Below, in pieces: positions 36,551 through 45,064 of a stretch of DNA of 64,000 nucleotides (its first letter is position 1; each line of letters starts with the position of its first letter). Below the pieces are notes generated by a model. It saw only the letters and a program-made list of their open reading frames with translations. It was not told where the DNA came from and did no database searches. The stretch is from contig NZ_JBEHZE010000001.1 in assembly GCF_041058985.1 (NCBI RefSeq), forward strand, positions 930,001-994,000, written 5' to 3'. Source of the stretch: Hyphococcus lacteus (GTDB lineage Bacteria; Pseudomonadota; Alphaproteobacteria; Caulobacterales; Parvularculaceae). A program made the translations under genes and the position numbers.

Positions 36551-37732
36551 ATGCATCTTATTGATCGCTACATTCTCCGCGCAGTCGCGACGCCACTTAT
36601 ATTGGCGTTAAGCGTTGCTGGCGCACTCTTGTTGTTAGAGCACATGTTGCGCCTGTTCGACTTTGTTCTGGCCGAACAAGGCCCGGTTGATGTCGTCTGG
36701 AAGATGCTTGCGAACCTCATTCCGCATTATTTAGGGCTAGCATTGCCGCTCGGGGCCTTTTTGGGAATTTTGTTGGCTTTCCGCAATTTGTCGATGTCGA
36801 GCGAGCTTGATGCGCTTAGCTCCAGCGGGGCATCTTTTGGGCGTTTGTTGCGCCCCATTTATGGCCTGATGTTCGTTCTGATGATCTTCGACTTTTTGTT
36901 GGTGTCTTATATTCAGCCATTTGCACGCTATGAGTATCAGCAAATCCGGTTTGACGTGACGAGTGGCGCGTTAGGGATCAAAATTCCAGCCGGTGAATTT
37001 ATTAAAATCAGCGATGACGTCACGATCCGGCTAGCGGAGATTAACCCCGCGACGCGGGATGCAAATCATGTGTTTCTGGAGCGTCGCAGCAGTGACGGTA
37101 GCAAGACGATTATCACCGCGCGGTATGGTGCGATTTCGACCACGCCCGAGATCACATCGCTTTTGTTGAAATTGCAGGACGGGCGACAGGTTATCATCAA
37201 TGAACTGGGCGACCGGATTCAGACGCTCAACTTTGAAACTTTCGACCTAGAGGTAGACCTTCCAGCGATTGGGGTTTTCCGCGAGCGAGGCGGGGATGAG
37301 CGCGAGGCGACTTTTGGCGAGATCGTTCATTTGCTTCGGACTGAAACACCGCAATCATCCGAGCTTTATAATGATTATCGCAGTGGCCTTCATTGGCGGA
37401 TTCTCCATCCGCTGAGCTTTTTGGTGTTACCGATCCTAGCGATTGCCATGGGGGTTACGGGGCGTCGTCGCGCATCAAACCTCAAGCCGGTGATTGGTGT
37501 CGCGATCATGATTGTCTATCACGAAGTTCTCGAAGAGTGGGGCAAGGTCATGGCCGCTGATGGCGAGATGTCGCCATATGTCTCAATGTGGGGCGTATTC
37601 TTGGTGTTTACGTTGGTATCATTCTTCTTTTATAGCGGATCGATTGATCAGGCCCGTTCGGCGAAAGTTATGTCGCGGCGCTCTCAAGAAACCATCCGAG
37701 TCGCTGGATCTGCGGCGGAGCCAAGTCAATGA
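36551..37732 (+). CDS. lptF: LPS export permease LptF
   Basis: A 393-residue permease of the LptB2FG transporter that extracts LPS from the inner membrane. It has three N-terminal membrane segments (about 12-35, 57-80, 98-120), a periplasmic beta-jellyroll (about 125-260) and three C-terminal segments (280-360), with the start MHLIDRYILRAVATPL typical. The next gene overlaps it by 4 bases (ATGA), so the pair is coupled. LptF versus LptG is assigned by position and N-terminal pattern. Confidence 0.94.
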   Translation: MHLIDRYILRAVATPLILALSVAGALLLLEHMLRLFDFVLAEQGPVDVVWKMLANLIPHYLGLALPLGAFLGILLAFRNLSMSSELDALSSSGASFGRLLRPIYGLMFVLMIFDFLLVSYIQPFARYEYQQIRFDVTSGALGIKIPAGEFIKISDDVTIRLAEINPATRDANHVFLERRSSDGSKTIITARYGAISTTPEITSLLLKLQDGRQVIINELGDRIQTLNFETFDLEVDLPAIGVFRERGGDEREATFGEIVHLLRTETPQSSELYNDYRSGLHWRILHPLSFLVLPILAIAMGVTGRRRASNLKPVIGVAIMIVYHEVLEEWGKVMAADGEMSPYVSMWGVFLVFTLVSFFFYSGSIDQARSAKVMSRRSQETIRVAGSAAEPSQ

Positions 37733-38820
37733 TCACCATGCAGAATACCTTTATGGTTTATGTGGGGCGAATGTTTGCGCTTCGCTTTATTGGGCTGTTG
37801 GTGTTTTTTGTAATTATTTTGCAAATGCTCGATTTGCTGAACCGCTCCGAAGATATCCTTGCAGCAGATGGGGCGGGGATTGATTCTGTTTTGCGATACA
37901 TATCGCTGCGTGCGCCCCAAATCGTTAGTCAGTTTACGCCTTTTGCGGCGTTGCTTGGGGTGGTTTTAACGTTGGCGGGGCTTAGCCATACCAGCGAGAT
38001 CACGATTATGCGGGCGGCCGGAATGTCCGTTCATCGGGTTTTATTTCCGCTTGGCTTTGCCTGTGCGATTATCTCGCTTTCGCATTTTACGTTTCACGAG
38101 CTGGTAACCGTCAAAACGTCAGAGGCGCTCGACTATTGGGAGGTAAATGACTACGCAGTCGATCTTCCACCCGAAAGTGATACCCGCACGGATCTCCGTA
38201 TTAGTTATGACGGCGAAATTATTGCGGCCGATAGTGCTGTGCGTATCAATGGTGCCGTATTGCTGTCCGGTGTGACGATTTATGACCTCGATGAAAATGG
38301 CGTTATCGGTAGTGCAATTACGGCGCGGGTTGCCCGCTTTGAAGATGGTGCATGGCGTCTATTTGGGGCGCGTGCGCTCGATGCGGAAACACTGGCGGTA
38401 ACCACGACTGAGTCCGTGATTTGGACAAATAGTCTTGATCCAGAATTGCTGTTTGCGATGACCCTAGAGCCGGACCAGACGACGCTAGGTGAGCTGGCGG
38501 CGAAAATCGATCAGCTCAACCAGGACCGGGCGGATACGCGCGCGCCGATGACATCGCTTCTTGGGCGCTTTTCAAAACCAATGGCGACATTGGTGATGCC
38601 ACTTTTGGGTGCCATTGCTGGGTTCGGTGTTCACCGCCAAGGTGTTTTGTTGATGCGTGCAGTGACGGGTGCGGCACTCGGCTTTGCCTATTTCATCGCT
38701 GAAAACCTTGCATTGGCGCTTGGTGCATTGGGTGTCGTGCCCGCGATTATTGGTGCGTTCTTTCCGTTAGCCATTTTCATGGTGGTTGGATTCTCTATTA
38801 TTCTGGCTATGGAAAACTGA
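37729..38820 (+). CDS. lptG: LPS export permease LptG
   Basis: A 363-residue partner of LptF with the same six-helix plus jellyroll layout. The N-terminus NTFMVYVGRMFALRFIGLLVF, the conserved QFTPFAALLGVVLTLAGLS near 68-86 and the C-terminal GRFSKPMATLVMPLLGAIAGF near 279-299 (quoted in part) are typical. ATG 37729 overlaps the lptF stop; a second ATG lies 9 bases on. The transcript may end at the hairpins in 38850-38889. Confidence 0.94.
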   Translation: MITMQNTFMVYVGRMFALRFIGLLVFFVIILQMLDLLNRSEDILAADGAGIDSVLRYISLRAPQIVSQFTPFAALLGVVLTLAGLSHTSEITIMRAAGMSVHRVLFPLGFACAIISLSHFTFHELVTVKTSEALDYWEVNDYAVDLPPESDTRTDLRISYDGEIIAADSAVRINGAVLLSGVTIYDLDENGVIGSAITARVARFEDGAWRLFGARALDAETLAVTTTESVIWTNSLDPELLFAMTLEPDQTTLGELAAKIDQLNQDRADTRAPMTSLLGRFSKPMATLVMPLLGAIAGFGVHRQGVLLMRAVTGAALGFAYFIAENLALALGALGVVPAIIGAFFPLAIFMVVGFSIILAMEN

Positions 38821-38849
38821 CACGTTTACTGTTGTTTACATCAAGATTT

Positions 38850-38889
38850 GCAACTATCGATAAGTGTAGTTGCGGTTTTCGCAATTTTT
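38850..38889 (+). terminator. Possible terminator with competing upstream hairpin after lptG
   Basis: TTGCG (38870-38874) pairs with CGCAA (38880-38884) around a GTTTT loop and is followed by five T, a short intrinsic-terminator shape. The 5' arm overlaps TAGTTGC (38867-38873), which can instead pair with GCAACTA (38850-38856). The two structures exclude each other. The stem is short, so confidence is low. Confidence 0.45.
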
Positions 38890-38984
38890 AGTTGATTATT
38901 AAACGGTTGTGTGTTTATGGTTATACACGCAAGAGTGGTTCTCGTTCTTGCCAAAGGGCATATGTCCTAAAAACGGGGATAACA

Positions 38985-39407
38985 ATGGCTGGTTTAATAC
39001 TCAAGTTGCGTCCTGGTGAAGAGCTGATGATTAATGGCGTTCTCATCGAAAATGGGGACCGAAATACGCGGCTTCGAGTAAAGACAATCGGTGCGAATAT
39101 CCTTCGTCTCCGCGATGCATTGAAACCAGAAGAAGCGACGACCCCGCTTAAACGGGCCTATTATATCGCGCAGTTAGCAGTTGCTGGGCAGATCACGAAT
39201 GTTGAGGCGGCGTCCATTCTCAAATCAGCATTGAACGAGAATACTGAAATGGCCCCTGCTGATACGAACTTGTCTGAGGCGATCGAAAGTTATGACTTTT
39301 ACGGTATAATGCGCGCCTTGAAGACTTTTGTTCTGGCGGATCGTCAAACTGTTTTACCAACGGTTGAGCAAGATGCTTCAACACGAACCTTAAAGGCCGC
39401 CGAATAA
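38985..39407 (+). CDS. flbT: FlbT-like flagellar regulator
   Basis: A 140-residue protein of the FlbT family. The N-terminal LKLRPGEELMINGVLIENGDR and the following LRLRDALKPEEATTPLKRAYY near 44-64 match FlbT, and the rest is helical. In Caulobacter, FlbT binds the flagellin mRNA leader and lowers its translation until the hook is done. The start ATG 38985 follows ACGGGGATA; a longer frame from 38892 does not resemble the family. No flagellin, flaF or hook gene is in the window. Confidence 0.88.
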   Translation: MAGLILKLRPGEELMINGVLIENGDRNTRLRVKTIGANILRLRDALKPEEATTPLKRAYYIAQLAVAGQITNVEAASILKSALNENTEMAPADTNLSEAIESYDFYGIMRALKTFVLADRQTVLPTVEQDASTRTLKAAE

Positions 39408-39476
39408 CGCCCACGACTGTGGAAGTTGCGCCGCTATGCCTTGTGCTTGGGGCGATGATGCCTCACATAGCCCGGC

Positions 39477-40748
39477 ATGGCTAAAACCACAGATTTTATC
39501 ACGCTCGGATGTCGGCTGAATGCAGCCGAAAGCGAAATGATGCGACGGCTCGCATCTGACGCTGGTTGTGAAGATGCGGTCGTGGTGAACACATGCGCAG
39601 TGACCAACGAGGCAGTCCGTACAGCGCGTCAGCGGATCCGCCGCGCCAAACGCGACCGGCCCGATGCGCGGATTATCGTTACTGGTTGCGCCGCGCAGGT
39701 CGATCCAAAGGCGTTTGACGCCATGCCCGAAGTGTCCGCCGTCATCGGCAATCAAGAAAAACTCGAAGCCGATCAGTGGCAGCAGTTGGCCAAAGACGCA
39801 TCGCCGGTCATTCAAGTCAATGACATTATGTCTGCACGAGAAACCGCCGGACAGTTAATCGACGGATACGGGGACCGGGCGCGGGCATTTGTTCAGGTAC
39901 AGAATGGTTGCGACCATCGTTGTACGTTTTGCATCATTCCTTATGGCCGGGGGAACTCCCGCTCGGCCCCCGTGAAAGATGTGATCGAGCAAACGAAACG
40001 CTTGACGGGTGCTGGGCATCGCGAGATCGTTTTGACCGGTGTCGATATTACGTCGTACGGGGCGGATATCGAAGGGCAACCAAGGCTTGGCGATTTGGTT
40101 TCCGCATTATTGGATAACGTGCCGGACCTTTATCGGCTTCGGTTGTCGTCCATTGATGGTGCCGAAATTGATGATGCGCTCTTTGAACGGATCACTGAAG
40201 ATCAACGTGTTGCGCCGCATCTTCATATCTCGCTACAGGCTGGCGATAATTTAATTTTGAAACGGATGAAACGTCGCCACAATCGCGAGCAGGCGATTGA
40301 ACTGTGTGCTGCGGTGCGAACGAAGCGCCCTGATCTTGCGGTGGGTGCGGATATAATTGTGGGTTTCCCGACCGAAACCGAAGAGATGTTTGGGCGTAGC
40401 CTCGACATCGTCGAAGAGGCAGGCCTTCAATATCTTCATGTTTTTCCGTATTCCGCAAAGCAAGGCACGCCAGCGGCGCGGATGCCGCAGGTTGACGGTG
40501 GTGTGATTAAAGACCGTGCCGCGCGCCTTCGGGCTGCGGGTTCGGAAAGCCTAAAGCGTTTCCTTGATGGGTTGGTCGGGACGCCCCACACCGCAATTCA
40601 AGAAAGTGGCGCGCGTGCGCGGCTAGGCAACTTCGCACCGGTATTGCTGGGCGATAGGGCTGCGCCGGTTGGCGATCTAGTCGATGTCAAAATCACGGGT
40701 CGCGAGGGTGAAAGCCTCGTGGGTGAAGCCATAAAGGCAACACCATGA
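39477..40748 (+). CDS. mtaB: tRNA t(6)A37 methylthiotransferase MtaB
   Basis: A 423-residue radical-SAM methylthiotransferase that converts t6A to ms2t6A at position 37 of tRNAs. The N-terminal cluster cysteines are C12, C40 and C71; the radical-SAM cluster cysteines are C145, C149 and C152 in NGCDHRCTFC. A C-terminal TRAM-like domain is present. MtaB rather than MiaB is indicated by the ITLGCRLNAAE start and the RGNSRS segment. The stop lies 13 bases before a GC-rich terminator. Confidence 0.95.
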   Translation: MAKTTDFITLGCRLNAAESEMMRRLASDAGCEDAVVVNTCAVTNEAVRTARQRIRRAKRDRPDARIIVTGCAAQVDPKAFDAMPEVSAVIGNQEKLEADQWQQLAKDASPVIQVNDIMSARETAGQLIDGYGDRARAFVQVQNGCDHRCTFCIIPYGRGNSRSAPVKDVIEQTKRLTGAGHREIVLTGVDITSYGADIEGQPRLGDLVSALLDNVPDLYRLRLSSIDGAEIDDALFERITEDQRVAPHLHISLQAGDNLILKRMKRRHNREQAIELCAAVRTKRPDLAVGADIIVGFPTETEEMFGRSLDIVEEAGLQYLHVFPYSAKQGTPAARMPQVDGGVIKDRAARLRAAGSESLKRFLDGLVGTPHTAIQESGARARLGNFAPVLLGDRAAPVGDLVDVKITGREGESLVGEAIKATP

Positions 40749-40760
40749 GCGATTTTCACG

Positions 40761-40794
40761 AAAAAAGCCGCCCTTTAAGGGGGCGGCTCTTTTT
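40761..40794. terminator. Bidirectional terminator between mtaB and the small basic peptide gene
   Basis: Six A, then AGCCGCCC (40766-40773), loop, GGGCGGCT (40781-40788), then C and five T. It is symmetrical enough to serve mtaB on the plus strand and the 29-residue ORF on the minus strand that ends at 40811. Confidence 0.88.
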
Positions 40795-40810
40795 CGACAT
40801 TTGGTTGACG

Positions 40811-40900
40811 TTACTTGCCCGGTTTACCGGCTGGTTTCGTAGCCGGCTTGCTTGCTGGTTTAGTAACGGCAGGTTTAGCATTTGGTTTGGCGTTTGCCAT
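40811..40900 (-). CDS. Small basic Lys/Ala/Pro-repeat peptide (29 residues)
   Basis: An unrecognised small ORF starting ATG at 40900, with GGAGA about 6 bases upstream; an in-frame ATG at 40912 would add four residues. The product is 29 residues built from repeated A-K-P/T-K-P units (starts MANAKPNAKPAV, ends KPAGKPGK) with eight lysines and no acidic residue. It is followed by a GC-rich hairpin that can end its transcript (40761-40794). Composition resembles histone-H1-like tails and the C-terminal tail of the MarR protein at 43775. I infer DNA or RNA binding; chance origin is possible but less likely given the ribosome site and terminator. Confidence 0.6.
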   Translation of the reverse strand: MANAKPNAKPAVTKPASKPATKPAGKPGK

Positions 40901-40977
40901 CGTCGTCTCCATGAATGGGCTGAACAATTTCAGCCACGCATATATAATTACACCGTATAGAAACTTTTCAAGAGGGT

Positions 40978-42210
40978 ATGAGGGCTGTGGCCAATAAATT
41001 TTTGTCAGGTTTGTTCGGAAAGAAGAAAAACCAAGATTCCGCTGAGTCGGACACGGCGGAAGAGTCTTCCAAAGAGATTACCCACGACCCACAAGTGGAC
41101 GAACCGCCAATAGAGCCAGAGGTCGATCAACCGCCGACGACAGAAAACGAGCGGTCGGAAACGACGAGCCTTGAAACCCCAAGCGCACCAGACGAGACCG
41201 TTGTGGCACCGGACCCCGGTTCAATGCCAGAGACGCAATCAGAAGACTTACTTTCTGCACAGAGCGATAGCCCTGAACCTGCGAAGAAAAAAGGTTGGCT
41301 TTCGCGATTGCGCGCCGGGCTTTCGCGGTCATCGGAAAAGCTTACTGAAGGGGTGACGGCGATTTTCACCAAGCGCAAGCTTGATGATGAAACGCTTGAG
41401 GAGTTGACGGACCTTTTGATCACGGCTGACCTGGGGGTGCCCGCAGCAACTCGCGTTACCGAAGGTCTGGCAAAAGATAAGTTCGATAAAGACGTTACCG
41501 ACGAAGAAGTCCGAACGGCGCTCGCACAAGAAGTGGCGTCGACGCTAAAGCCACTTGAAAAACCACTCACGATCGACAGCGCCCATAAACCCCATATTCT
41601 ATTAATGGTTGGCGTAAATGGCGCGGGCAAAACCACCACAATCGGCAAATTGGCCCGTAAATTCCGTGATGACGGTTTATCGGTCATGCTTGCAGCAGGT
41701 GATACGTTCCGCGCTGCCGCAATCGAGCAGCTCGAAGTTTGGGGCGAGCGTTCGGGCGTTCCTGTGATCTCGCGTAAGGTCGGTGCGGATGCGGCCGGGT
41801 TGGTTTTTGACGCCGTCAAAGAAGCCAAGGCCACAGATACTGACGTTTTGATGATCGACACGGCTGGGCGGCTTCAGAATAAAAAGGAACTAATGGAAGA
41901 GCTTGCCAAGATCGTCCGGGTCATCAAAAAGCTGGATGAAACCGGTCCACATGATGTGATCCTGACCCTTGACGCGACCGTCGGACAGAACGCGCTTAGT
42001 CAGGCCGATGCGTTTTCACAGATTGCCGGGGTTACGGGATTAGTCATGACCAAGCTTGATGGTACTGCGCGCGGCGGTGTTTTGGTGGCGCTTGCGGATA
42101 AGTTTGGTTTACCTATCCACTATATTGGAGTCGGCGAAAGTGTTGAGGACCTCGAAGTCTTTGAAGCTGATCAATTTGCAAATGCGCTGGCGGGTATTGT
42201 CCGCAATTAA
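40978..42210 (+). CDS. ftsY: Signal recognition particle receptor FtsY
   Basis: A 410-residue SRP receptor GTPase. A short basic N-terminal stretch and an acidic A domain (Glu/Asp/Ser/Pro-rich to about residue 95) precede the N domain and the G domain: GVNGAGKTTTIGKLA near 212-226, DTFRAAAIEQL near 241-251, DTAGR near 293-297 and TKLDGTARGG near 360-369. It docks the ribosome-SRP complex on the membrane; the RNA partner ffs is also in this window. ATG 40978 follows AAGAGGG. Confidence 0.97.
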   Translation: MRAVANKFLSGLFGKKKNQDSAESDTAEESSKEITHDPQVDEPPIEPEVDQPPTTENERSETTSLETPSAPDETVVAPDPGSMPETQSEDLLSAQSDSPEPAKKKGWLSRLRAGLSRSSEKLTEGVTAIFTKRKLDDETLEELTDLLITADLGVPAATRVTEGLAKDKFDKDVTDEEVRTALAQEVASTLKPLEKPLTIDSAHKPHILLMVGVNGAGKTTTIGKLARKFRDDGLSVMLAAGDTFRAAAIEQLEVWGERSGVPVISRKVGADAAGLVFDAVKEAKATDTDVLMIDTAGRLQNKKELMEELAKIVRVIKKLDETGPHDVILTLDATVGQNALSQADAFSQIAGVTGLVMTKLDGTARGGVLVALADKFGLPIHYIGVGESVEDLEVFEADQFANALAGIVRN

Positions 42211-42227
42211 CTGACGAAGGAGCTTTC

Positions 42228-42935
42228 ATGACAACGCCCGTAAAAGGACAACGACTAACCGGCGGCCCAAAGCTGGCAGTTGATATGGGACCATTGGCTG
42301 TTTTCATGATTGCCTATTTTCTTGGGGGCAAGCTCGCGCCGTTATTTGGCGGTATGATCGGACGAGATTGGGCGATTGCTGAAGGCGAGGAAATGTTTCT
42401 CGCGGTAGCGTTGTTCATGCCTGCGTTTTTTGTGGCGTTCGGATATTCTGTATGGAAAGAGCGCCGGGTTGCGCCGATGTTGTTGGTGACGGGTGTCATC
42501 GTGGGTGTATTAGGGTCTTTGACCCTGGTGCTCCATAACAAGGCATTCTTTTTTATGAAGCCGACAATTGTTTACGCATTGTTCTCATCCATTCTCGCAG
42601 CCGGTATCTATACCAAGCAAAATTTTCTGAAAGTTGTTTTCGATGGTGCGCTCGATTTGCCTGATGATGCATGGCTGACCCTGACAAAACGCTATGCTGT
42701 TTTCTTCGCGCTTCTCGCAATTGCGAACGAAGTGGCGTGGCGTTACTTGATGCGTGATTGTGACCTGGCGGGCGCGGCGAATTGTGGCGCGGGCGAAAAG
42801 ATTTGGGTCAATCTGAAAGTATTCGGCTTTACGATTATCAGTTTAATTTTCACCGGCTTTCAAGCACCCTTAATCGCCAAACACATGTCAGAAGACCCCA
42901 AATCTGACGAAGCAAAAACAGATGAGGTGGGCTAA
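42228..42935 (+). CDS. yciB: YciB/IspZ-type inner-membrane protein (intracellular septation)
   Basis: A 235-residue protein with about six hydrophobic segments. The start region GPKLAVDMGPLAVFMIAYFLG and the later W.TLTKRYAVFFALLAIANEVAWR near 145-168 are typical of YciB (septation protein A). The family affects cell-envelope synthesis and septation through contact with elongasome and divisome proteins. It follows ftsY by 17 bases, an alphaproteobacterial pairing. Its stop overlaps the convergent Nudix gene by 4 bases. Confidence 0.93.
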   Translation: MTTPVKGQRLTGGPKLAVDMGPLAVFMIAYFLGGKLAPLFGGMIGRDWAIAEGEEMFLAVALFMPAFFVAFGYSVWKERRVAPMLLVTGVIVGVLGSLTLVLHNKAFFFMKPTIVYALFSSILAAGIYTKQNFLKVVFDGALDLPDDAWLTLTKRYAVFFALLAIANEVAWRYLMRDCDLAGAANCGAGEKIWVNLKVFGFTIISLIFTGFQAPLIAKHMSEDPKSDEAKTDEVG

Positions 42936-43465
42936 AGCCCTTCGATTGGGTTGGTGAAGGGGGCAAAATTGCTGCGGTCTTTTGTCTCGTTATATTGCCG
43001 CAATGCCCAGCCGACACTCGGGAAAGCAAGGTCTTTCCAAGGAATATCGTCCCATGAAAATAGGCCGACTTCCTGGCTTTCCGGCCCTGCCGCAATGTCT
43101 GGTGACTTTAGACGCGCCCGGAACATAAGTTGAATCTGTGAAATGCGTTCTATGGAATAGAAGGCGAGCAAGCGGTCTATTTCAATATCCGCACAGGCTT
43201 CTTCCTGAGCTTCGCGTCGCGCGCCGTCTTCGGCGGATTCACTTAGTTCTAGGTACCCTGCGGGCAAAGTCCAGAATCCGATACGTGGTTCAATAGCACG
43301 CCGACAGAGCAGTATTTTACCCTCCCACTCAACAACCGACCCGACCACAATTTTTGGGTTTTGATAGTCGATAAATCCGCACGCCGCACAAACAGATCGC
43401 GTGACATTGTCGCCGTCAGGGACCATTGACTTAAAATTAGGTTTACGCGGTGTTTTGTCACTCAT
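42932..43465 (-). CDS. Nudix hydrolase
   Basis: A 177-residue Nudix protein. A VCAACGFIDYQNPK segment near 25-38 is a half zinc-ribbon with only one CxxC. The Nudix box lies near 69-91 (GYLELSESAEDGARREAQEE). The substrate is not predictable, but relatives with this N-terminus are annotated as ADP-ribose or NUDT14-like pyrophosphatases. ATG 43465. It is the minus-strand neighbour of the MarR gene; the 309 bases between them hold both promoters. Confidence 0.88.
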   Translation of the reverse strand: MSDKTPRKPNFKSMVPDGDNVTRSVCAACGFIDYQNPKIVVGSVVEWEGKILLCRRAIEPRIGFWTLPAGYLELSESAEDGARREAQEEACADIEIDRLLAFYSIERISQIQLMFRARLKSPDIAAGPESQEVGLFSWDDIPWKDLAFPSVGWALRQYNETKDRSNFAPFTNPIEGL

Positions 43466-43774
43466 AATCTTGATCCTGACAGAAAATTGATCGCCAGCCT
43501 GCGGAATATCCGTTCAGAGCCTATTTGTTTATCGAAATGGTGTTGCTTTTTTAACGATGTCAGACGATATGCATAAGTCTAAGTATCCGCAGACTATAAC
43601 CGTCCGCATCGGGCACAATTTTGCACAGTATAGAGAATCATGCAAAAAACTGGTTTTTCTTCGCAAACTTCCGGTGCGTCAGCCGTAACAAGACATGTTC
43701 TAAGCGTAAAAATTGTCACCTTGCGGGGTTCTAGCGGACAATCGCTTCTTTCGAGCCAAAAAACGGAGAATTAA
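43466..43774. promoter_or_regulatory. Divergent intergenic region with a candidate MarR-gene promoter
   Basis: 309 bases with no gene. A candidate promoter for the MarR gene is TTGTCA (43713-43718), an 18-base spacer and GACAAT (43737-43742). The same bases form an inverted repeat, ATTGTC (43712-43717) and GACAAT (43737-43742), which could be an operator for self-regulation. The -10 box is a poor match, so this is tentative. A ribosome site (ACGGAG) lies just before the ATG at 43775. Confidence 0.35.
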
Positions 43775-44371
43775 ATGGCTTATTCGCTTAAAAACTCACC
43801 TGGCCACCTGCTGCGCCGCGCGCAACAATATGCTCATGACCTGTATTCAACTGAGGTCGGCTCAACTGGTCCAACACCGCGCCAGTATGAAGTTCTTCAC
43901 GTTGTCGCAAGCAACGAAGGCCTGAGCCAGACTGACCTTGTGCGTCACACAGGTATCGATCGTTCGACACTTGCCGACATGATCGCACGTATGATGAAAA
44001 AAGGTCTTCTTTCTCGCAAACGCACCAAAGAAGACGCGCGCGCAAACGCTGTTTCAATCACTGCTGCTGGTAAGCGCATGCTTAAATCAGCTGATGCGAA
44101 AGTCGGCAAAGCAGAAACGAAAGCGCTCGCTGTTCTTCCTAAAACACAGCAAGCTGCATTCATGAAAGCTCTTCGCACTTATGCTGAAGCGCTCGACAAA
44201 ATGGACGAAACAGCAGCTGCACCGAAGAAACGTGCTGCCGCTAAAACGACCAAAAAGAAAACAGCAAAACGCAAGACGACTGCGAAACGCAAAACGACGG
44301 CTCGTAAAGCCCCTGCAAAACGCAAGGCACCTGCGAAGCGCAAAGCGAAACGCACAACCAAGCGTCGCTAA
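43775..44371 (+). CDS. MarR-family regulator with histone H1-like basic tail
   Basis: A 198-residue protein. Residues 1-145 form a MarR winged helix: TPRQYEVLHVV near 34-44, recognition helix IDRSTLADMIARM near 61-73 and the wing RKRTKEDARANAVSITAAG near 81-99. Residues 150-198 are almost wholly Lys, Arg, Ala, Thr and Pro in repeats such as KRKTTA and APAKRK, like bacterial histone-H1 tails. The tail should bind DNA nonspecifically, perhaps making this a nucleoid-linked regulator. ATG 43775 follows ACGGAG. A strong terminator follows. Confidence 0.92.
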   Translation: MAYSLKNSPGHLLRRAQQYAHDLYSTEVGSTGPTPRQYEVLHVVASNEGLSQTDLVRHTGIDRSTLADMIARMMKKGLLSRKRTKEDARANAVSITAAGKRMLKSADAKVGKAETKALAVLPKTQQAAFMKALRTYAEALDKMDETAAAPKKRAAAKTTKKKTAKRKTTAKRKTTARKAPAKRKAPAKRKAKRTTKRR

Positions 44372-44393
44372 GACTAACGGATTATTCCGATTG

Positions 44394-44428
44394 AAACGCC
44401 GTCAGCATCTGCTGGCGGCGTTTTTTTA
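44394..44428 (+). terminator. Intrinsic terminator of the MarR-tail gene
   Basis: AACGCCG, T, CAGC, loop ATCT, GCTG, G, CGGCGTT, then seven T in total. It lies about 25 bases after the stop of the gene at 43775. Confidence 0.9.
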
Positions 44429-44438
44429 ATGCCTGATT

Positions 44439-44966
44439 TTATTGTCTGAAACGAACGGATTGCCATTCCTTTTTCGGTGGCAAGGGGTCTGTTGGTCCAC
44501 CTGCAGAAACTGGACGTGGGCGAAATCCGCCCATGCTAAGTGTTCTGTCATACATAACCAGTGCGGCGGCCACAGAAAGATTGACGCAAAAACGCATAGG
44601 AATTTTGATGATATGTGTGCAGAGGGCTTGGGCCTCTGGCGAGAGACTGCCTTTTTCCGGCCCGAGAATATAAGCCGCCTTTAATGGGTGTCGGAAACTT
44701 GGCAAATCAATCGCTTCTTCGGTTAGCTCAACCCCCACGATCACGCATCCTTTTGGCAGTCGAATGTCATCAAGGGTGTCCCACTCATAAAGCGGCATGT
44801 GGGATGCGCTTTTTGCGGTGTCCGCGAGATTAACCTCACGCGCGCGGTGGTGGGCGTTGACCGAAAATGCGAAACTCGCATTGAATGCATGGGCAGTTCG
44901 CAGGACGGCACCCAAATTCATTGGTTTTGAGATGCCTTCTGATCCGATCCCGAAATAACCGCGCAT
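44439..44966 (-). CDS. SpoU/TrmH-family RNA 2'-O-methyltransferase
   Basis: A 175-residue SPOUT methyltransferase. Motif 1 is PMNLGAVLRTAHAFN near 15-29, motif 2 YILGPEKGSLSPEA near 94-107 and motif 3 IPMRFCVNLSVAAALVMYDR near 117-136, forming the trefoil-knot SAM site. The target could be tRNA or rRNA; usual TrmH motif 3 has a Ser/Asn-leading NVS or LNVS where this has CVNLS. There is no N-terminal RNA-binding extension. ATG 44966. It is convergent with the MarR gene. Confidence 0.87.
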   Translation of the reverse strand: MRGYFGIGSEGISKPMNLGAVLRTAHAFNASFAFSVNAHHRAREVNLADTAKSASHMPLYEWDTLDDIRLPKGCVIVGVELTEEAIDLPSFRHPLKAAYILGPEKGSLSPEAQALCTHIIKIPMRFCVNLSVAAALVMYDRTLSMGGFRPRPVSAGGPTDPLPPKKEWQSVRFRQ

Positions 44967-45064
44967 ATCTTTTCCTGATTTTGTTAATATGAATAAGGCG
45001 GTAGCGTCTGGGTAGTAGGTCGGTCAAGTAGACGTCCCCCCGCAATTCAGGGCAGAGTAGGCGG

